Source: Hahella chejuensis KCTC 2396
GTDB taxonomy: Bacteria > Pseudomonadota > Gammaproteobacteria > Pseudomonadales > Oleiphilaceae
Assembly (NCBI RefSeq): GCF_000012985.1
Contig: NC_007645.1
Coordinates: 2,634,501 to 2,698,500, forward strand
Length of the DNA: 64,000 bases
Direction: 5' to 3'
Position 1 is the stretch's first letter, and the number at the start of each line of letters is the position of its first letter. The notes under the pieces were generated by a model that was not told where the DNA came from, did not search any database, and saw only the letters and a list, made by a program, of their open reading frames with translations. The translations under genes and the position numbers were made by a program. Below are positions 35,332 to 44,280 of the stretch, piece after piece.

Positions 35332-37254
35332 ATGAAAAGAATACTTAGAAAAACAATACCGTCTCTTCTCGTTCTGGCGAGCCTGGGGCAAAGCGTTTTC
35401 GCTGCGGATGAGAAGAAGCCTGAGCGGGCGCTGGATCTGCAGTACGGTAAAGTGCTGTTCGAGTTCTATCAGCAGCGTTATTACGGCGCGCTCACGGATT
35501 TATCGATCGGTGAGCTGCGTAACAATATCATCCATCATGGCGATCATCCTCAGGTGCTGAAAGGCGGCATGCTGCTTTCTTACGGCATGGTGGATGAAGC
35601 CAAGCGTATTTTTGAGAGTCTGCTGGAAGGCAAGGTGACCCCGGAAGTCCGGAACCAGGCCTGGTTTTATCTTGGTAAAGTGTATTACCAGATGCGGAAA
35701 TGGGAGAACGCCAAGTTTTCATTTCAGCGCGTTGATCGCGAATTGTTAGAGGATTCCGACTCGGAGTTGCTGGAAGAGTATTTTTACCTTCAGGGACAAA
35801 CCGCACTGGGGCTGGAGGATTTGAAGGCGGCGGAAGCGTTTTTACAGCCGTTGCCGAAAGACTCATACTGGCGCGCCTATTTGGAATACAACCTGGCTCT
35901 GAATCAAAGAAAAGCTGGTGATCTGGATGCGGCGCTGCGCCGATTGGCGAGGGTTAGCGCGCCGACGCCTCAGGAGGAGGACGACCCCAACGAGTTTTAC
36001 GCGTTGCGCGACAGAATCAGCCTGACTACTGGCGTGCTCAGAATGGAGCAAAACGACTACGCCGGCGCCATGACGGAGTTTCGCAAGGTGCGCATCAATG
36101 GTCCCTGGTCGGATCAGGCTCTGTTCGGATACGCCCTGGCGGCCTCCAACTCCGGCGAATTCGGTCTGGCGATCCAGTCACTGCAGACTTTGAGCAGCAA
36201 GCAAGCCGCTAACCCCATCATTCAAGAATCTCACTTCGCCATTGGTTACGTCTATGAACAGCTTGGGCAGAAAGTAAAAGCGCTCAATGCCTACGCCAAT
36301 GCCGTCACTCAGTATCAGGAAAGTCTGCGCCTGCTGGAAACCAATATCGCTGAGCTGGATGAAGATCGCTTGTTTGACAGTCTCGAATTTGGCGGAAATC
36401 CGGAGTTGCATATTACCCGCCTGGACGATGACAACATCCGCGTAGATGAATACGGGCGTCTTGATGTGCGCCCGGCTACCTACAGTCTGGCTCATCTGGT
36501 CGCCCAGGAAGAATTCCAGCGCGTGCTCAAAGAGTTGCGTGAACTGACCTTGTTGCAAAACACCCTGAACGAATGGCTGCGCAAGGTGGACAACTTTGAC
36601 GTGATGATTGATACCCGCAAAATCGCCAGGGAAGAGCGCATACGGGAAACCCGGGAAAAAATGGCTTCACTGGACGCTGACCGCATTCGCGCTGAGCGCG
36701 ACGCATTGGCGCAGGTCATTGCAGAAGGCGAGGCTGCTGGCGATGGCGCCTATTTCCTTACAGAAGATCAGCTGGGTTATAAGGCTATTATTGAGCGCTC
36801 CAGACGCACAATCGAATTGATGCGCCAAGATCCCGACTGGGTTGAAGATGTACCGGAATATGAAGAGAAGTTGCGTCGTATGGAAGGTTTCCTGAACTGG
36901 ACCGTCAGCGAAGAGTTTCCCGAGCGGCTATGGGGAGCGAAGCAGGAGCTGGCGGCGCTGGATACGGCGCTGAAGGAATATTCGCTGCGTAGTGTGAGAA
37001 TCAACAACCTTATCGCCAAGTCAGAGCAGTTGGAAACCCTTGAACAAAGGGTGGATAGCGCCAAGCCCCGCCTGCAGGAGTTGAGCGATCAGGTGCGCCG
37101 CGCGCTTACCCGGGCGAAAACTACTGTCAGCGACATGGCGAGAGATGAATTGTTGCGGCAGCGAGATCAGGTCAACTATTACATGACTTCCGCAAAACTG
37201 GCGCGCACTCGTCTGTCCGATGAACTTCTCGACGGAGAAGGGGGCGGCTTATGA
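35332..37254 (+). CDS. Exported tetratricopeptide-repeat protein, cassette 1
   Basis: A 640-residue periplasmic protein with signal peptide (LVLASLGQSVFA) followed by helical TPR-type repeats (VRNQAWFYLGKVYYQMRKW, ESHFAIGYVYEQLGQKVK) to about residue 340. A long coiled-coil-rich C-terminal half follows (KIAREERIRETREKMASLD, LSDQVRRALTRAKTTVSDM). Same order of parts in the paralogue at 60419. Its last four bases (ATGA) contain the start of the next gene, giving translational coupling. Likely scaffold in an envelope complex. Similar TPR genes accompany TolQ/TolR-type motors in gliding and transport systems, but no motor gene is in the window. Confidence 0.8.
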   Translation: MKRILRKTIPSLLVLASLGQSVFAADEKKPERALDLQYGKVLFEFYQQRYYGALTDLSIGELRNNIIHHGDHPQVLKGGMLLSYGMVDEAKRIFESLLEGKVTPEVRNQAWFYLGKVYYQMRKWENAKFSFQRVDRELLEDSDSELLEEYFYLQGQTALGLEDLKAAEAFLQPLPKDSYWRAYLEYNLALNQRKAGDLDAALRRLARVSAPTPQEEDDPNEFYALRDRISLTTGVLRMEQNDYAGAMTEFRKVRINGPWSDQALFGYALAASNSGEFGLAIQSLQTLSSKQAANPIIQESHFAIGYVYEQLGQKVKALNAYANAVTQYQESLRLLETNIAELDEDRLFDSLEFGGNPELHITRLDDDNIRVDEYGRLDVRPATYSLAHLVAQEEFQRVLKELRELTLLQNTLNEWLRKVDNFDVMIDTRKIAREERIRETREKMASLDADRIRAERDALAQVIAEGEAAGDGAYFLTEDQLGYKAIIERSRRTIELMRQDPDWVEDVPEYEEKLRRMEGFLNWTVSEEFPERLWGAKQELAALDTALKEYSLRSVRINNLIAKSEQLETLEQRVDSAKPRLQELSDQVRRALTRAKTTVSDMARDELLRQRDQVNYYMTSAKLARTRLSDELLDGEGGGL

Positions 37255-40142
37255 GGGCGTTGACGTTAACCGCCATCGCGGTCGTGGTGAGCGGCTGTTC
37301 GCTGTTTTCCGGTTCTGAGGAAAGTCGTCGCGCTGCGGATCAGCCGACAATCGCCGATTTGAAGCCTGCGATCATTGAGGATCAGGGCGAAGAAACGGTG
37401 AACATCAATATTGATGAAGTCATCGCCAATTACACAGATCTGCTGACCGTTGTCGAAGATCCGGAAACCCGCACCAAGATTCTCTACCGACTGGCGGATT
37501 TGCAGATGATCCGCAATGAAGAGTCTTCCGTGACGCAGGAAGTGGTGGACTACTCGGAAGGCTCGGCGGCTTATTTCGCTGTGGCCATTTCCGCGTATGA
37601 AGGGTTGTTGAAGAAATATCCTAATCGGGCGGAAAACGACCAGGTGTTGTACCAGTTGGCGAAAGCCTATGACCTGGAAGGGCGTCGCGATGACTCCTTC
37701 AACGCGCTGAACCGCTTGGTGAAAGAGTACCCGCGTTCATCTTACTTCCATGAAGCGCAGTTCCGGCGCGGCGAGATACTGTTCACTAATGGCGACTATG
37801 ACGCCTCTCAGCGGGCTTTTGAGTCGGTCATTCGCGGCGGCGCCAAAACCGGCTTTGAGCAACAGGCGCTCTACATGCATGGGTGGAGTCTGTTCAAGCA
37901 GGGGGAGTACGAGACCTCTCTGGACAGCTTTGTCAAAGTGCTGGATCTGGTGATGCCGGAATCGGATGACTTGGACGCGTTGTCTAAAGAGTCCCGTACT
38001 CTGGTGGAGGATCAGCTGCGGGTAATGGGCTTCGCCTTCAATTATCTGGATGGGGTGGATACCGTTACGAGTCTGTTTGCGAGAGTCGGCGCGCGTAGCT
38101 ATGAACACCTGATTTATCAGCAATACGGCGAGCTGCTGGTCAAAGAGGAGCGTTATACGGATGCGGTTTCCGTCTATCGACGCTTTATCGAACTGCATCC
38201 ACTCAGCAAATGGTCGCCTTATTACCAGGAGCGCGTCATTCAAACGCTCATCGTGGCGGGCTTCGGCAGCTCGGTGCTGCCGGAAAAGGCGGCGTTTGTG
38301 AAAAACTATGGCGTCACCAGCGATTTTTATTGGCGGCAGCAGGACGAGAAGGTTAAAGCCTTCACCGCCGACAAATTGCGCGTATATATCGACGAATTGG
38401 CGACGCATCATCACGCCGCCGCACAGACGCTGGACAGAAATGTTGCTGCAGGCCGCAATGGCAGAGCGAAAGGGCTGGACGGTAAGGAAATAAGCGCACA
38501 GCAGGCGCGTACGGCCATGCGCGATGAGTACGCCAGCGCCGCCGCCTATTATCAGGAGTTTGTGGATACCTTCCCGCAAGATCCGAAAGCGCCCCAGATG
38601 GTGTTCCTGCGTGGCGAAACCTTATTCGCTGTGCAGCGATACGAAGAAGCGATAGTCGCCTACGAAAAAGCGGCGTATGAATACCAGGGCTTCGCCAAAG
38701 GCGCAGAGGCGGGGTATGCGGCGATCACTGCTTTTGATGAATTGGCGTCCGGCTCTGCTGAAGCTGAGCGCGCGCAGATTGAACTGCGCAAAATTGAAAG
38801 CCAGATTCGCTTCGCCCAATCCTATGCGTCTGATCCTAGAGCAGGGGCCGTAATGGCGTCGGCGGCGGAGAAGCTGTTCGCCATGAAGGATTACCCCCGC
38901 GCGATCGACGTGGCGCAAAGGCTGACGCAACGCACGCCGCCGCCGGATAATGCGTCATTGCTGGGCGCCTGGTTGATCATCAGCCACAGCCAATTTGAAC
39001 TCAAGCAATATGCGGAAGCGGAAAAATCCTATTCCCGCGTATTGGCGCTGATGCCGGCGAACGACAAGCGTCGCGGCGAGATCGCAGAACTGCTCGCCGC
39101 CAGTATTTATAAACAAGGCGAACTGATGCTGGCCGCCAATGACGTCAATGGCGCGATTGATCAGTTTTTGCGTGTTGGACAGGCGGCTCCCACAGCGTCA
39201 GTGCGCGCGAATGCGGATTATGACGCCGCCACCTACATGCTGCAGCAGGGCCAGTGGGATAGAGCGATCTCTGTGTTGAATGGTTTCCGCCAGCGTTATC
39301 CGCAGCATGAACTGGCGAAAGACGTACCCGCCAAGTTGGCGATGGCTTATCGCAATACCGAACAATGGGATGCGGCGGCAGGTGAGTTGGCGGTGATATC
39401 GCAGAGTCATCCTGACGGCGAAACCCGACGAGAGTCGCTGCTGTTGTCGGCGGAACTGTATGAAAAGAGCGGTCAGACTCAGAAAGCCATAGACACCTAC
39501 CGGGATTATGCTAACAGCTACCCGGAGCCGGCGGATATGGCGGCGGAGGCGGGCTACACGTTGAGCGAGCTGTACGCCAAGGCGAATGACCCTATCAAGC
39601 AGCGTTTCTGGCTGCAGAAGGTGGTGCAAGGGTACGACGCAGCCGGGTCGAAAGGCTCTGATCGTATGCGCTATCTCGCGGCGAAGTCCTCCAGCGTCCT
39701 GGCGGATGACGCTTTCATACAGTTCAAGAGCATCAAGCTGACGGCGCCGCTGCAAAATTCTTTGCGCTCCAAACAGGAGGCGATGAAACGGGCGATGGCG
39801 GCTTACAAGAAAACAGCGAATTATCGTATTGCGGAATTCACGACACGTTCATCCTTCCGCTTGGGAGAAATCTATTCTCAGCTCAGCCGCGACTTGCTGG
39901 ACTCTGAACGTCCCCGCAATCTCAATGAGCTGGAATTGGAGCAGTACCAGCTATTGCTGGAGGAGCAGGCGTATCCCTTCGAGGAAAACGCAATTGAACT
40001 GCATGAGGCGAACGCGCAGCGGAGCTGGAGCGGAACCTACGATGAATGGGTGAAAAACAGCTTTGAAGCGTTGAAAAAACTGTTCCCCGCACGCTATAAA
40101 AAATCGGAAGAGATCCCAGAGTTCAGTGAAAACATTCTTTAG
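37251..40142 (+). CDS. Giant TPR lipoprotein, cassette 1
   Basis: A 963-residue lipoprotein (lipobox VVSGC, Cys16) made almost wholly of TPR-like helix pairs, clear in DQVLYQLAKAYDLEGRRDD, EAQFRRGEILFTNGDYDAS, QQALYMHGWSLFKQGEYET and SLLGAWLIISHSQFELKQY. Probably anchored in the outer membrane and facing the periplasm. It overlaps the previous gene by 4 bp and the next by 17 bp. Its paralogue begins at 62170 and shares the blocks NDxVLYQLAxA and VxxYPRSxY. The repeat architecture resembles the TPR components of Myxococcus Agl-Glt-like envelope machines; this comparison is from memory. Confidence 0.82.
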   Translation: MRALTLTAIAVVVSGCSLFSGSEESRRAADQPTIADLKPAIIEDQGEETVNINIDEVIANYTDLLTVVEDPETRTKILYRLADLQMIRNEESSVTQEVVDYSEGSAAYFAVAISAYEGLLKKYPNRAENDQVLYQLAKAYDLEGRRDDSFNALNRLVKEYPRSSYFHEAQFRRGEILFTNGDYDASQRAFESVIRGGAKTGFEQQALYMHGWSLFKQGEYETSLDSFVKVLDLVMPESDDLDALSKESRTLVEDQLRVMGFAFNYLDGVDTVTSLFARVGARSYEHLIYQQYGELLVKEERYTDAVSVYRRFIELHPLSKWSPYYQERVIQTLIVAGFGSSVLPEKAAFVKNYGVTSDFYWRQQDEKVKAFTADKLRVYIDELATHHHAAAQTLDRNVAAGRNGRAKGLDGKEISAQQARTAMRDEYASAAAYYQEFVDTFPQDPKAPQMVFLRGETLFAVQRYEEAIVAYEKAAYEYQGFAKGAEAGYAAITAFDELASGSAEAERAQIELRKIESQIRFAQSYASDPRAGAVMASAAEKLFAMKDYPRAIDVAQRLTQRTPPPDNASLLGAWLIISHSQFELKQYAEAEKSYSRVLALMPANDKRRGEIAELLAASIYKQGELMLAANDVNGAIDQFLRVGQAAPTASVRANADYDAATYMLQQGQWDRAISVLNGFRQRYPQHELAKDVPAKLAMAYRNTEQWDAAAGELAVISQSHPDGETRRESLLLSAELYEKSGQTQKAIDTYRDYANSYPEPADMAAEAGYTLSELYAKANDPIKQRFWLQKVVQGYDAAGSKGSDRMRYLAAKSSSVLADDAFIQFKSIKLTAPLQNSLRSKQEAMKRAMAAYKKTANYRIAEFTTRSSFRLGEIYSQLSRDLLDSERPRNLNELELEQYQLLLEEQAYPFEENAIELHEANAQRSWSGTYDEWVKNSFEALKKLFPARYKKSEEIPEFSENIL

Positions 40143-40737
40143 TCGTATAAGCAGTCTTCGCGTCGGTTGTCTGGCATTGACTCTGTTGCTGGCGGCCTGT
40201 TCCGGCGCGCCTCAGAAACCGTCGAACAACGGCGGGGCGACAGGGGGGGCGGACCTCTCTCAGGTTCCCGAAGGCGCCCGCAATCAGTACGCCGCCGCAT
40301 TGCGTGATCAAAAAGCCCGTAATTTCGGCTCCGCCCTGAAGAAATTTCAGACGGTCAGCGAAGACTATCCGCAGTTGTCCGGCCCGTACATCAATATGGG
40401 CATCATCTATATGAATACCGACGCGCCGGATCAGGCGCAGGCGATGTTCGAAAAGGCAGTCAGCGTGAACGGACTGAACCCGGAAGGGTATACCCTGTTG
40501 GGATATCTGGCCCGTCGTCAGGGGAAGTTCACGGAGGCGGAAGAATATTACCGCAAAGCGATCGCCGTTGACGGTTCCTATGCGCCCGCCCGGTTGAATC
40601 TGGGCATTACCTATGATTTGTACATGGGCAAACTGAAGGAAGCATTGGAGCAATATCAGATTTATCAAAGCCTGCAGGCGCAACCCGACGATGAAGTGAA
40701 TCGTTGGATTGTCGATCTGCAGAGCCGACTACAGTGA
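40126..40737 (+). CDS. Small TPR lipoprotein, cassette 1
   Basis: A 203-residue lipoprotein (lipobox LLAAC, Cys25) with a Gly/Asn-rich spacer and three to four TPRs: YAAALRDQKARNFGSALKKF, PYINMGIIYMNTDAPDQAQ, GYTLLGYLARRQGKFTEAEE, ARLNLGITYDLYMGKLKEA. It starts inside the last codons of the giant TPR lipoprotein gene, so it is coupled to it. It resembles PilF/NlpI-size helpers, but its context ties it to the cassette. The window ends before it could show whether cassette 2 has a counterpart. Confidence 0.82.
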   Translation: MKTFFSRISSLRVGCLALTLLLAACSGAPQKPSNNGGATGGADLSQVPEGARNQYAAALRDQKARNFGSALKKFQTVSEDYPQLSGPYINMGIIYMNTDAPDQAQAMFEKAVSVNGLNPEGYTLLGYLARRQGKFTEAEEYYRKAIAVDGSYAPARLNLGITYDLYMGKLKEALEQYQIYQSLQAQPDDEVNRWIVDLQSRLQ

Positions 40738-40751
40738 CAGGAGGGCAGGGT

Positions 40752-41078
40752 ATGAGTCGTCAATCCCAGCCTAAGAACGTTTTTATCAGTCTGGCTCTGG
40801 TCGCCTCAGTCTGGGCGGTGAGCCCGGCGGCGCAGGCGGAGACAGAAGTGATTACCGTGGATGGCGCAACATTGCGTGGCAATCAGGAGCAGCCTCAGGT
40901 GCTTTATATTGTGCCCTGGAGGAAGCCCCGTAAGCTTGCGGGGTTAGGCGACTCCGCCGCGTCGTTGATCAACGATGAAGTATTGAAGCCGATTGACCGC
41001 GAAGAATTCGTGCGGCAGGTGGATTACTACGAACTGTTCAAAGACGATGCCTCCGCGCCGTCCGAAACGCCTAAGTAA
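40752..41078 (+). CDS. Short exported protein ending cassette 1
   Basis: A 108-residue protein with a signal peptide (VFISLALVASVWAVSPAAQA) and a short mature chain containing ATLRGNQEQPQVLYIVPWRK and an acidic tail. The VLYIVPWR segment is familiar from small proteins near TPR/TolQR clusters, but I cannot name the family. The ATG at 40752 has GGAGGGCAGGG upstream; the longer frame from 40704 would overlap the TPR gene and lacks an export signal. Last gene of the rightward series; a large hairpin at 41139 follows. Confidence 0.65.
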   Translation: MSRQSQPKNVFISLALVASVWAVSPAAQAETEVITVDGATLRGNQEQPQVLYIVPWRKPRKLAGLGDSAASLINDEVLKPIDREEFVRQVDYYELFKDDASAPSETPK

Positions 41079-41138
41079 GCTGACGTCCCCTAAGAGTTTT
41101 CCCCTGCCTCTTTTCTTTAAGTTGTCGCATCTGCCGAT

Positions 41139-41171
41139 AAGCGCCCGCCCATAATGATTGGGCGGGCGCTT
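41139..41171. terminator. Strong hairpin between convergent genes
   Basis: Perfect 13-bp stem AAGCGCCCGCCCA/TGGGCGGGCGCTT around a 7-nt loop, between the end of the TPR cassette (41078) and the stop of the leftward transglycosylase gene (41174). There is no long T-run on either side, but stem strength and position fit a shared terminator. Confidence 0.7.
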
Positions 41172-41173
41172 GC

Positions 41174-42388
41174 TCAGGACTCCGACTGAATCTTGATATC
41201 CAGCGCCTGCAGGACTTCCGGGTTAGGGTAGCCGTCTGCAATCATGCCCTGTTTTTCCTGAAATGCGCGGATGGCGTCTCGGGTGGCCGGGCCCATAATG
41301 CCGTCGGATTTACCCGCATCGAAACCTTTGTCTGTAAGCTTCTGCTGCAAGTCTGCGACGGCGGTTAAAGGCAGGCGCGGCAACTCAGGCGGCGTTTGCC
41401 GCAAACGACCTGCGCCGGCGATGCGGTCTGCGAGGTGGCCTACCGCGATGGCGTAGGATTCAGAGCGGTTCCAGCGCATGATGACTTTGAAGTTATCGTA
41501 AACCAGGAACTTGGGGCCAAGGTGGCCGGAGGGAATGATCAGAGCCGCCTGTAGGTCCAGATTCGGCATTTCGCGACCATCCGCATCAAGAACGCCTAAT
41601 TCACGCCACTCGGACAAAGTTTTGCTGCGCTTCAGGCCTGCCTCGCCATAAGCGAAATTTTCCGGCAGCTTGACCTCGCGCCCCCAGCGAAAGCCGTTCT
41701 GCCAGCCTAAGCCATTCAGAAACAAGCCGGCGGAGGCGGCGGCGTCAGGCAGACTGCCCCATAGGTCGCGCTTACCGTCGCCGTCTCTGTCAGTCGCGTA
41801 TTGGAGATAGACGGAAGGCATGAACTGGAAGTTACCCATGGCGCCGGCCCAGGAGCCAAGCATCTTGTCCACCGTCACATCGCCTTTCTCGATGATTTTC
41901 AACGCCGCCATTAATTCGCCGGTGAAATAGCCGCTGCGACGTGGATCACAGGCGAGCGTGGCGAGTGAGTCAAGAATGGGCATCTTGCCGGTGTAACCGC
42001 CATAGTTGGTTTCCAATCCCCAGAATGCGACCAGGTATTGAGCGGGGACGCCAGACTCTTTGGCGATCTGGTCGAGCAGGGGGGCGTGTTTGGCCAGCAT
42101 TTCGCGGCCTTTGTTCACCCGTTCATCCGTAACGCGGCGATTAAGGTAGTTGGTGAAAGTGTCGATAAATTCAGGTTGCTTGCCGTCAAGTTCTATGACG
42201 CGCTCACTGAGCTTTACCTGACCTAACGCTTCGTCGACGATTTTCTCGGAAATCCCTTCCTGTTTCGCTTTTTCCTGCAGCCCCGCCACACATTCTGCGA
42301 AGTCAGCGTGGGCGGTATATGGCAGGGCAAGACCAATAGTAAGTAATAATAGACGGGATTGTTTGCAGAACCGGGTTACTGCAGGCAT
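41174..42388 (-). CDS. Lytic murein transglycosylase, MltB family, with peptidoglycan-binding domain
   Basis: Cleaves the MurNAc-GlcNAc bond of peptidoglycan, forming 1,6-anhydro ends. The 404-residue form starts at the ATG at 42388 after GAAGGATG. Signal peptide to about 28 (LLLLTIGLALPYTAHA), no lipobox, so it is soluble periplasmic. The catalytic segment is YLVAFWGLETNYGGYTGKM with Glu126; GSWAGAMGNFQFMPSVYLQY is the second family signature. The C-terminal ~60 residues form a PG_binding_1 domain (LQQKLTDKGFDAGKSDGIMG, ATRDAIRAFQ). The start codon 63 bp upstream adds a Pro-rich segment unlike a signal peptide. Confidence 0.9.
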   Translation of the reverse strand: MPAVTRFCKQSRLLLLTIGLALPYTAHADFAECVAGLQEKAKQEGISEKIVDEALGQVKLSERVIELDGKQPEFIDTFTNYLNRRVTDERVNKGREMLAKHAPLLDQIAKESGVPAQYLVAFWGLETNYGGYTGKMPILDSLATLACDPRRSGYFTGELMAALKIIEKGDVTVDKMLGSWAGAMGNFQFMPSVYLQYATDRDGDGKRDLWGSLPDAAASAGLFLNGLGWQNGFRWGREVKLPENFAYGEAGLKRSKTLSEWRELGVLDADGREMPNLDLQAALIIPSGHLGPKFLVYDNFKVIMRWNRSESYAIAVGHLADRIAGAGRLRQTPPELPRLPLTAVADLQQKLTDKGFDAGKSDGIMGPATRDAIRAFQEKQGMIADGYPNPEVLQALDIKIQSES

Positions 42389-42532
42389 AGGACATCCTTC
42401 ATCGGGAACTGGAGAAAGCAAAACTTTCGCAAGTGGCGCAGAGGGAGTCAATAGTTGCGGCCCGGGGCGATGCGCGCCAGGCCGTTAAATATAATTTAGA
42501 AAGGAATTTAAAGCGTGAAGATCTTGGATTGA

Positions 42533-42712
42533 TTAGCGCTTACCGCACTCACGGGTGACGAAGTTGACTTGCAGCGCATCCGTGGCGCTCATACCCCATT
42601 GTCCGGTCAGGTCCCGTGGATCAACATCTTTGACTGCTTTACGGCTGTAGTTGGACTCAGTTTCCTCAGCGGGTTTGGCGCTGAGCTTTTGCAGCATTTT
42701 GATAAGTTTCAT
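42533..42712 (-). CDS. Small hypothetical protein, 59 residues
   Basis: A short frame, MKLIKMLQKLSAKPAEETES... ending VTRECGKR, with the strong ribosome-binding core GGGGGATC a few bases before the ATG at 42712. It has a basic helical start and an acidic, polar middle; no signal or membrane segment and no known family. It is a separate unit between the transglycosylase gene and the YbjN-like gene. The good start signals and core-like codon use argue that it is real; homologues were not checked. Confidence 0.55.
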   Translation of the reverse strand: MKLIKMLQKLSAKPAEETESNYSRKAVKDVDPRDLTGQWGMSATDALQVNFVTRECGKR

Positions 42713-42936
42713 GGTTTGATCCCCCGAATCACTGTCTTTAACGCAGTGGTATCAATGAAAGCGGCGTGCGGTTGCAAACCCCGTCAGAGAAATTGATTGC
42801 GTATTGACCGGGTTACCTTGTGTGTAATCGAGCGCCGGGGGCGATATAGGCTGCTAAGGTCTACTCATATAGGGATGGTTACTTTATAATCCGCGGCTTT
42901 GAAGGTCACCGCGTTAAGCGTAAGAGTAGTGTTTAC

Positions 42937-43410
42937 ATGCCCCATATTCAGTTTATTAATAGTGATAGCCTGCTTAAATGGCTAAAAGACCTGGAAGTTG
43001 ATCACTACCTTTGCGGGCAGTGTCAGGGTGTGCACATCGCCGACCTGCAAAGTCAGGAAGGGGTGTTGGAAAGTCGGGTGTTTCTGGAACAGGAGTGTCT
43101 GATATTTACTACCGAAGTGGAGTTGCGGGCGTCCGCTCTGTTGAATCTGGTTGCTGAATTGCCGCGTTTGAATGGCGCTTACGCCAATATCAAGACATTC
43201 GCTGACTTGGCGGATGATGGCGCTCCCCGGGTGATCATGTGCGATACCTTATGGGTGTCCGCAGGCGTCACCAAAGAGCAGTTGGGGGTTTTTCTGAGAA
43301 ACGCCCTGGAAGCCAAGCAGGATATTCTTCGCGAGTGTCTCGACTGCGGATTTATCGCCACGGCGGATGCTGGCGCGCCCTCTGCGCCGATGGAACGCGC
43401 ACTGCATTGA
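42937..43410 (+). CDS. YbjN-domain protein
   Basis: A 157-residue cytoplasmic protein matching the YbjN (DUF1790) layout: a short N-terminal helix (LLKWLKDLEVDHY), strands around VFLEQECLIFTTEVELRAS, the NGAYANIKTF segment, and a C-terminal helix after LWVSAGVTKEQLGVFL. The fold resembles type III secretion chaperones, and YbjN members are linked to stress and regulatory roles without a fixed reaction. A TATAAT at 42885-42890 lies 47 bp before the start, but its -35 is poor. Monocistronic, converging on the TlyA-type gene. Confidence 0.75.
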   Translation: MPHIQFINSDSLLKWLKDLEVDHYLCGQCQGVHIADLQSQEGVLESRVFLEQECLIFTTEVELRASALLNLVAELPRLNGAYANIKTFADLADDGAPRVIMCDTLWVSAGVTKEQLGVFLRNALEAKQDILRECLDCGFIATADAGAPSAPMERALH

Positions 43411-43470
43411 TCCTTTCTCCGCGCAGTCCCGGCGTCGTCGGGTGCAGGAGCGCGGTTGCACTGTCCGTCG

Positions 43471-44280
43471 TCAGGAATTTGCCGCTTTACGGGCGAAGAC
43501 GAAGAACTCCCGATTACCGTCTCCCCCTGTGATGGAGCTAGGAAAGTAATCCATCACTCTAAGTCCTGCGTCCGCGCAAGCCATTTTGATCTTCTCTTCC
43601 ACTTCAGTATAAAGACTTGCGTCTTTCACGATGCCGCCTTTACCCAGACCGGCCGGGCCGACTTCAAACTGCGGTTTGACCAGACTGATCAGCGCGCCGT
43701 CATTGGCGAGCAGCGCAGCGACAGACTTCAACACCAGCGTTTGCGAGATAAAACTCAGGTCCATGACTGCAAAGTCATAACCCGCTCCATCATCAGTTAA
43801 TTCGAGCAGGGAGAGGGGAATCTCTTTGGCGTTGATCCCTTCAAATACCCGGACTTGAGGGTGGTCCCTCAAGGATTGCGTCAACTGCCCGTGTCCGACT
43901 TCCACGCCCACCACCAGGGCGGCTCCTTGCTTGAGCGCGCAATCCGTGAATCCGCCGGTGGACTGGCCCACGTCCAGCACGGTTTTACCCTTAAATTCGG
44001 CTCCGACCTGCGCAATGGCTCCGGCCAGTTTAAGCCCGCCTCGGGAGACGTATTCTTGCAACTCGTTATCGAGAATTTTTATTTTGACGTCGCTGAGTAC
44101 GGTCTGGCTGGGTTTGGTTACGGCCTCCCAGCCAGCGCCGACTTGCAACATGATTTTTCCGAGACTGATCAGCTCTCTGGCCTGATTGCGCGAGCGACAG
44201 TAACCCTGATCCACCAATAGTTTGTCGATTCGGCTCGCTTGCACGGTGGAGGTGGGGAAGCGTTCTGAAATATCAGGCAT
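43471..44280 (-). CDS. tlyA: TlyA-type rRNA 2'-O-methyltransferase (S4 + FtsJ)
   Basis: Methylates a cytidine 2'-O in ribosomal RNA using SAM (in actinobacteria C1409 of 16S and C1920 of 23S; the proteobacterial form is presumed similar). 269 residues: S4 RNA-binding domain at about 15-75 (SRIDKLLVDQGYCRSRNQAR) and a FtsJ-like methylase after it, with SAM loop TVLDVGQSTGGFTDC, FAVMDLSFISQTLVL and SLVKPQFEVGP. TlyA homologues are sometimes annotated as haemolysins; no such activity is implied here. It overlaps the upstream GNAT-C39 gene by 8 bp. Confidence 0.9.
   Translation of the reverse strand: MPDISERFPTSTVQASRIDKLLVDQGYCRSRNQARELISLGKIMLQVGAGWEAVTKPSQTVLSDVKIKILDNELQEYVSRGGLKLAGAIAQVGAEFKGKTVLDVGQSTGGFTDCALKQGAALVVGVEVGHGQLTQSLRDHPQVRVFEGINAKEIPLSLLELTDDGAGYDFAVMDLSFISQTLVLKSVAALLANDGALISLVKPQFEVGPAGLGKGGIVKDASLYTEVEEKIKMACADAGLRVMDYFPSSITGGDGNREFFVFARKAANS

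Noticed and set aside
43471-44280. TlyA-type gene considered as a haemolysin cooperating with the RTX protein
   Set aside because: S4 plus FtsJ domains and the SAM motif make it an rRNA methylase; the haemolysin name is historical. It is 26 kb away and in a housekeeping context.
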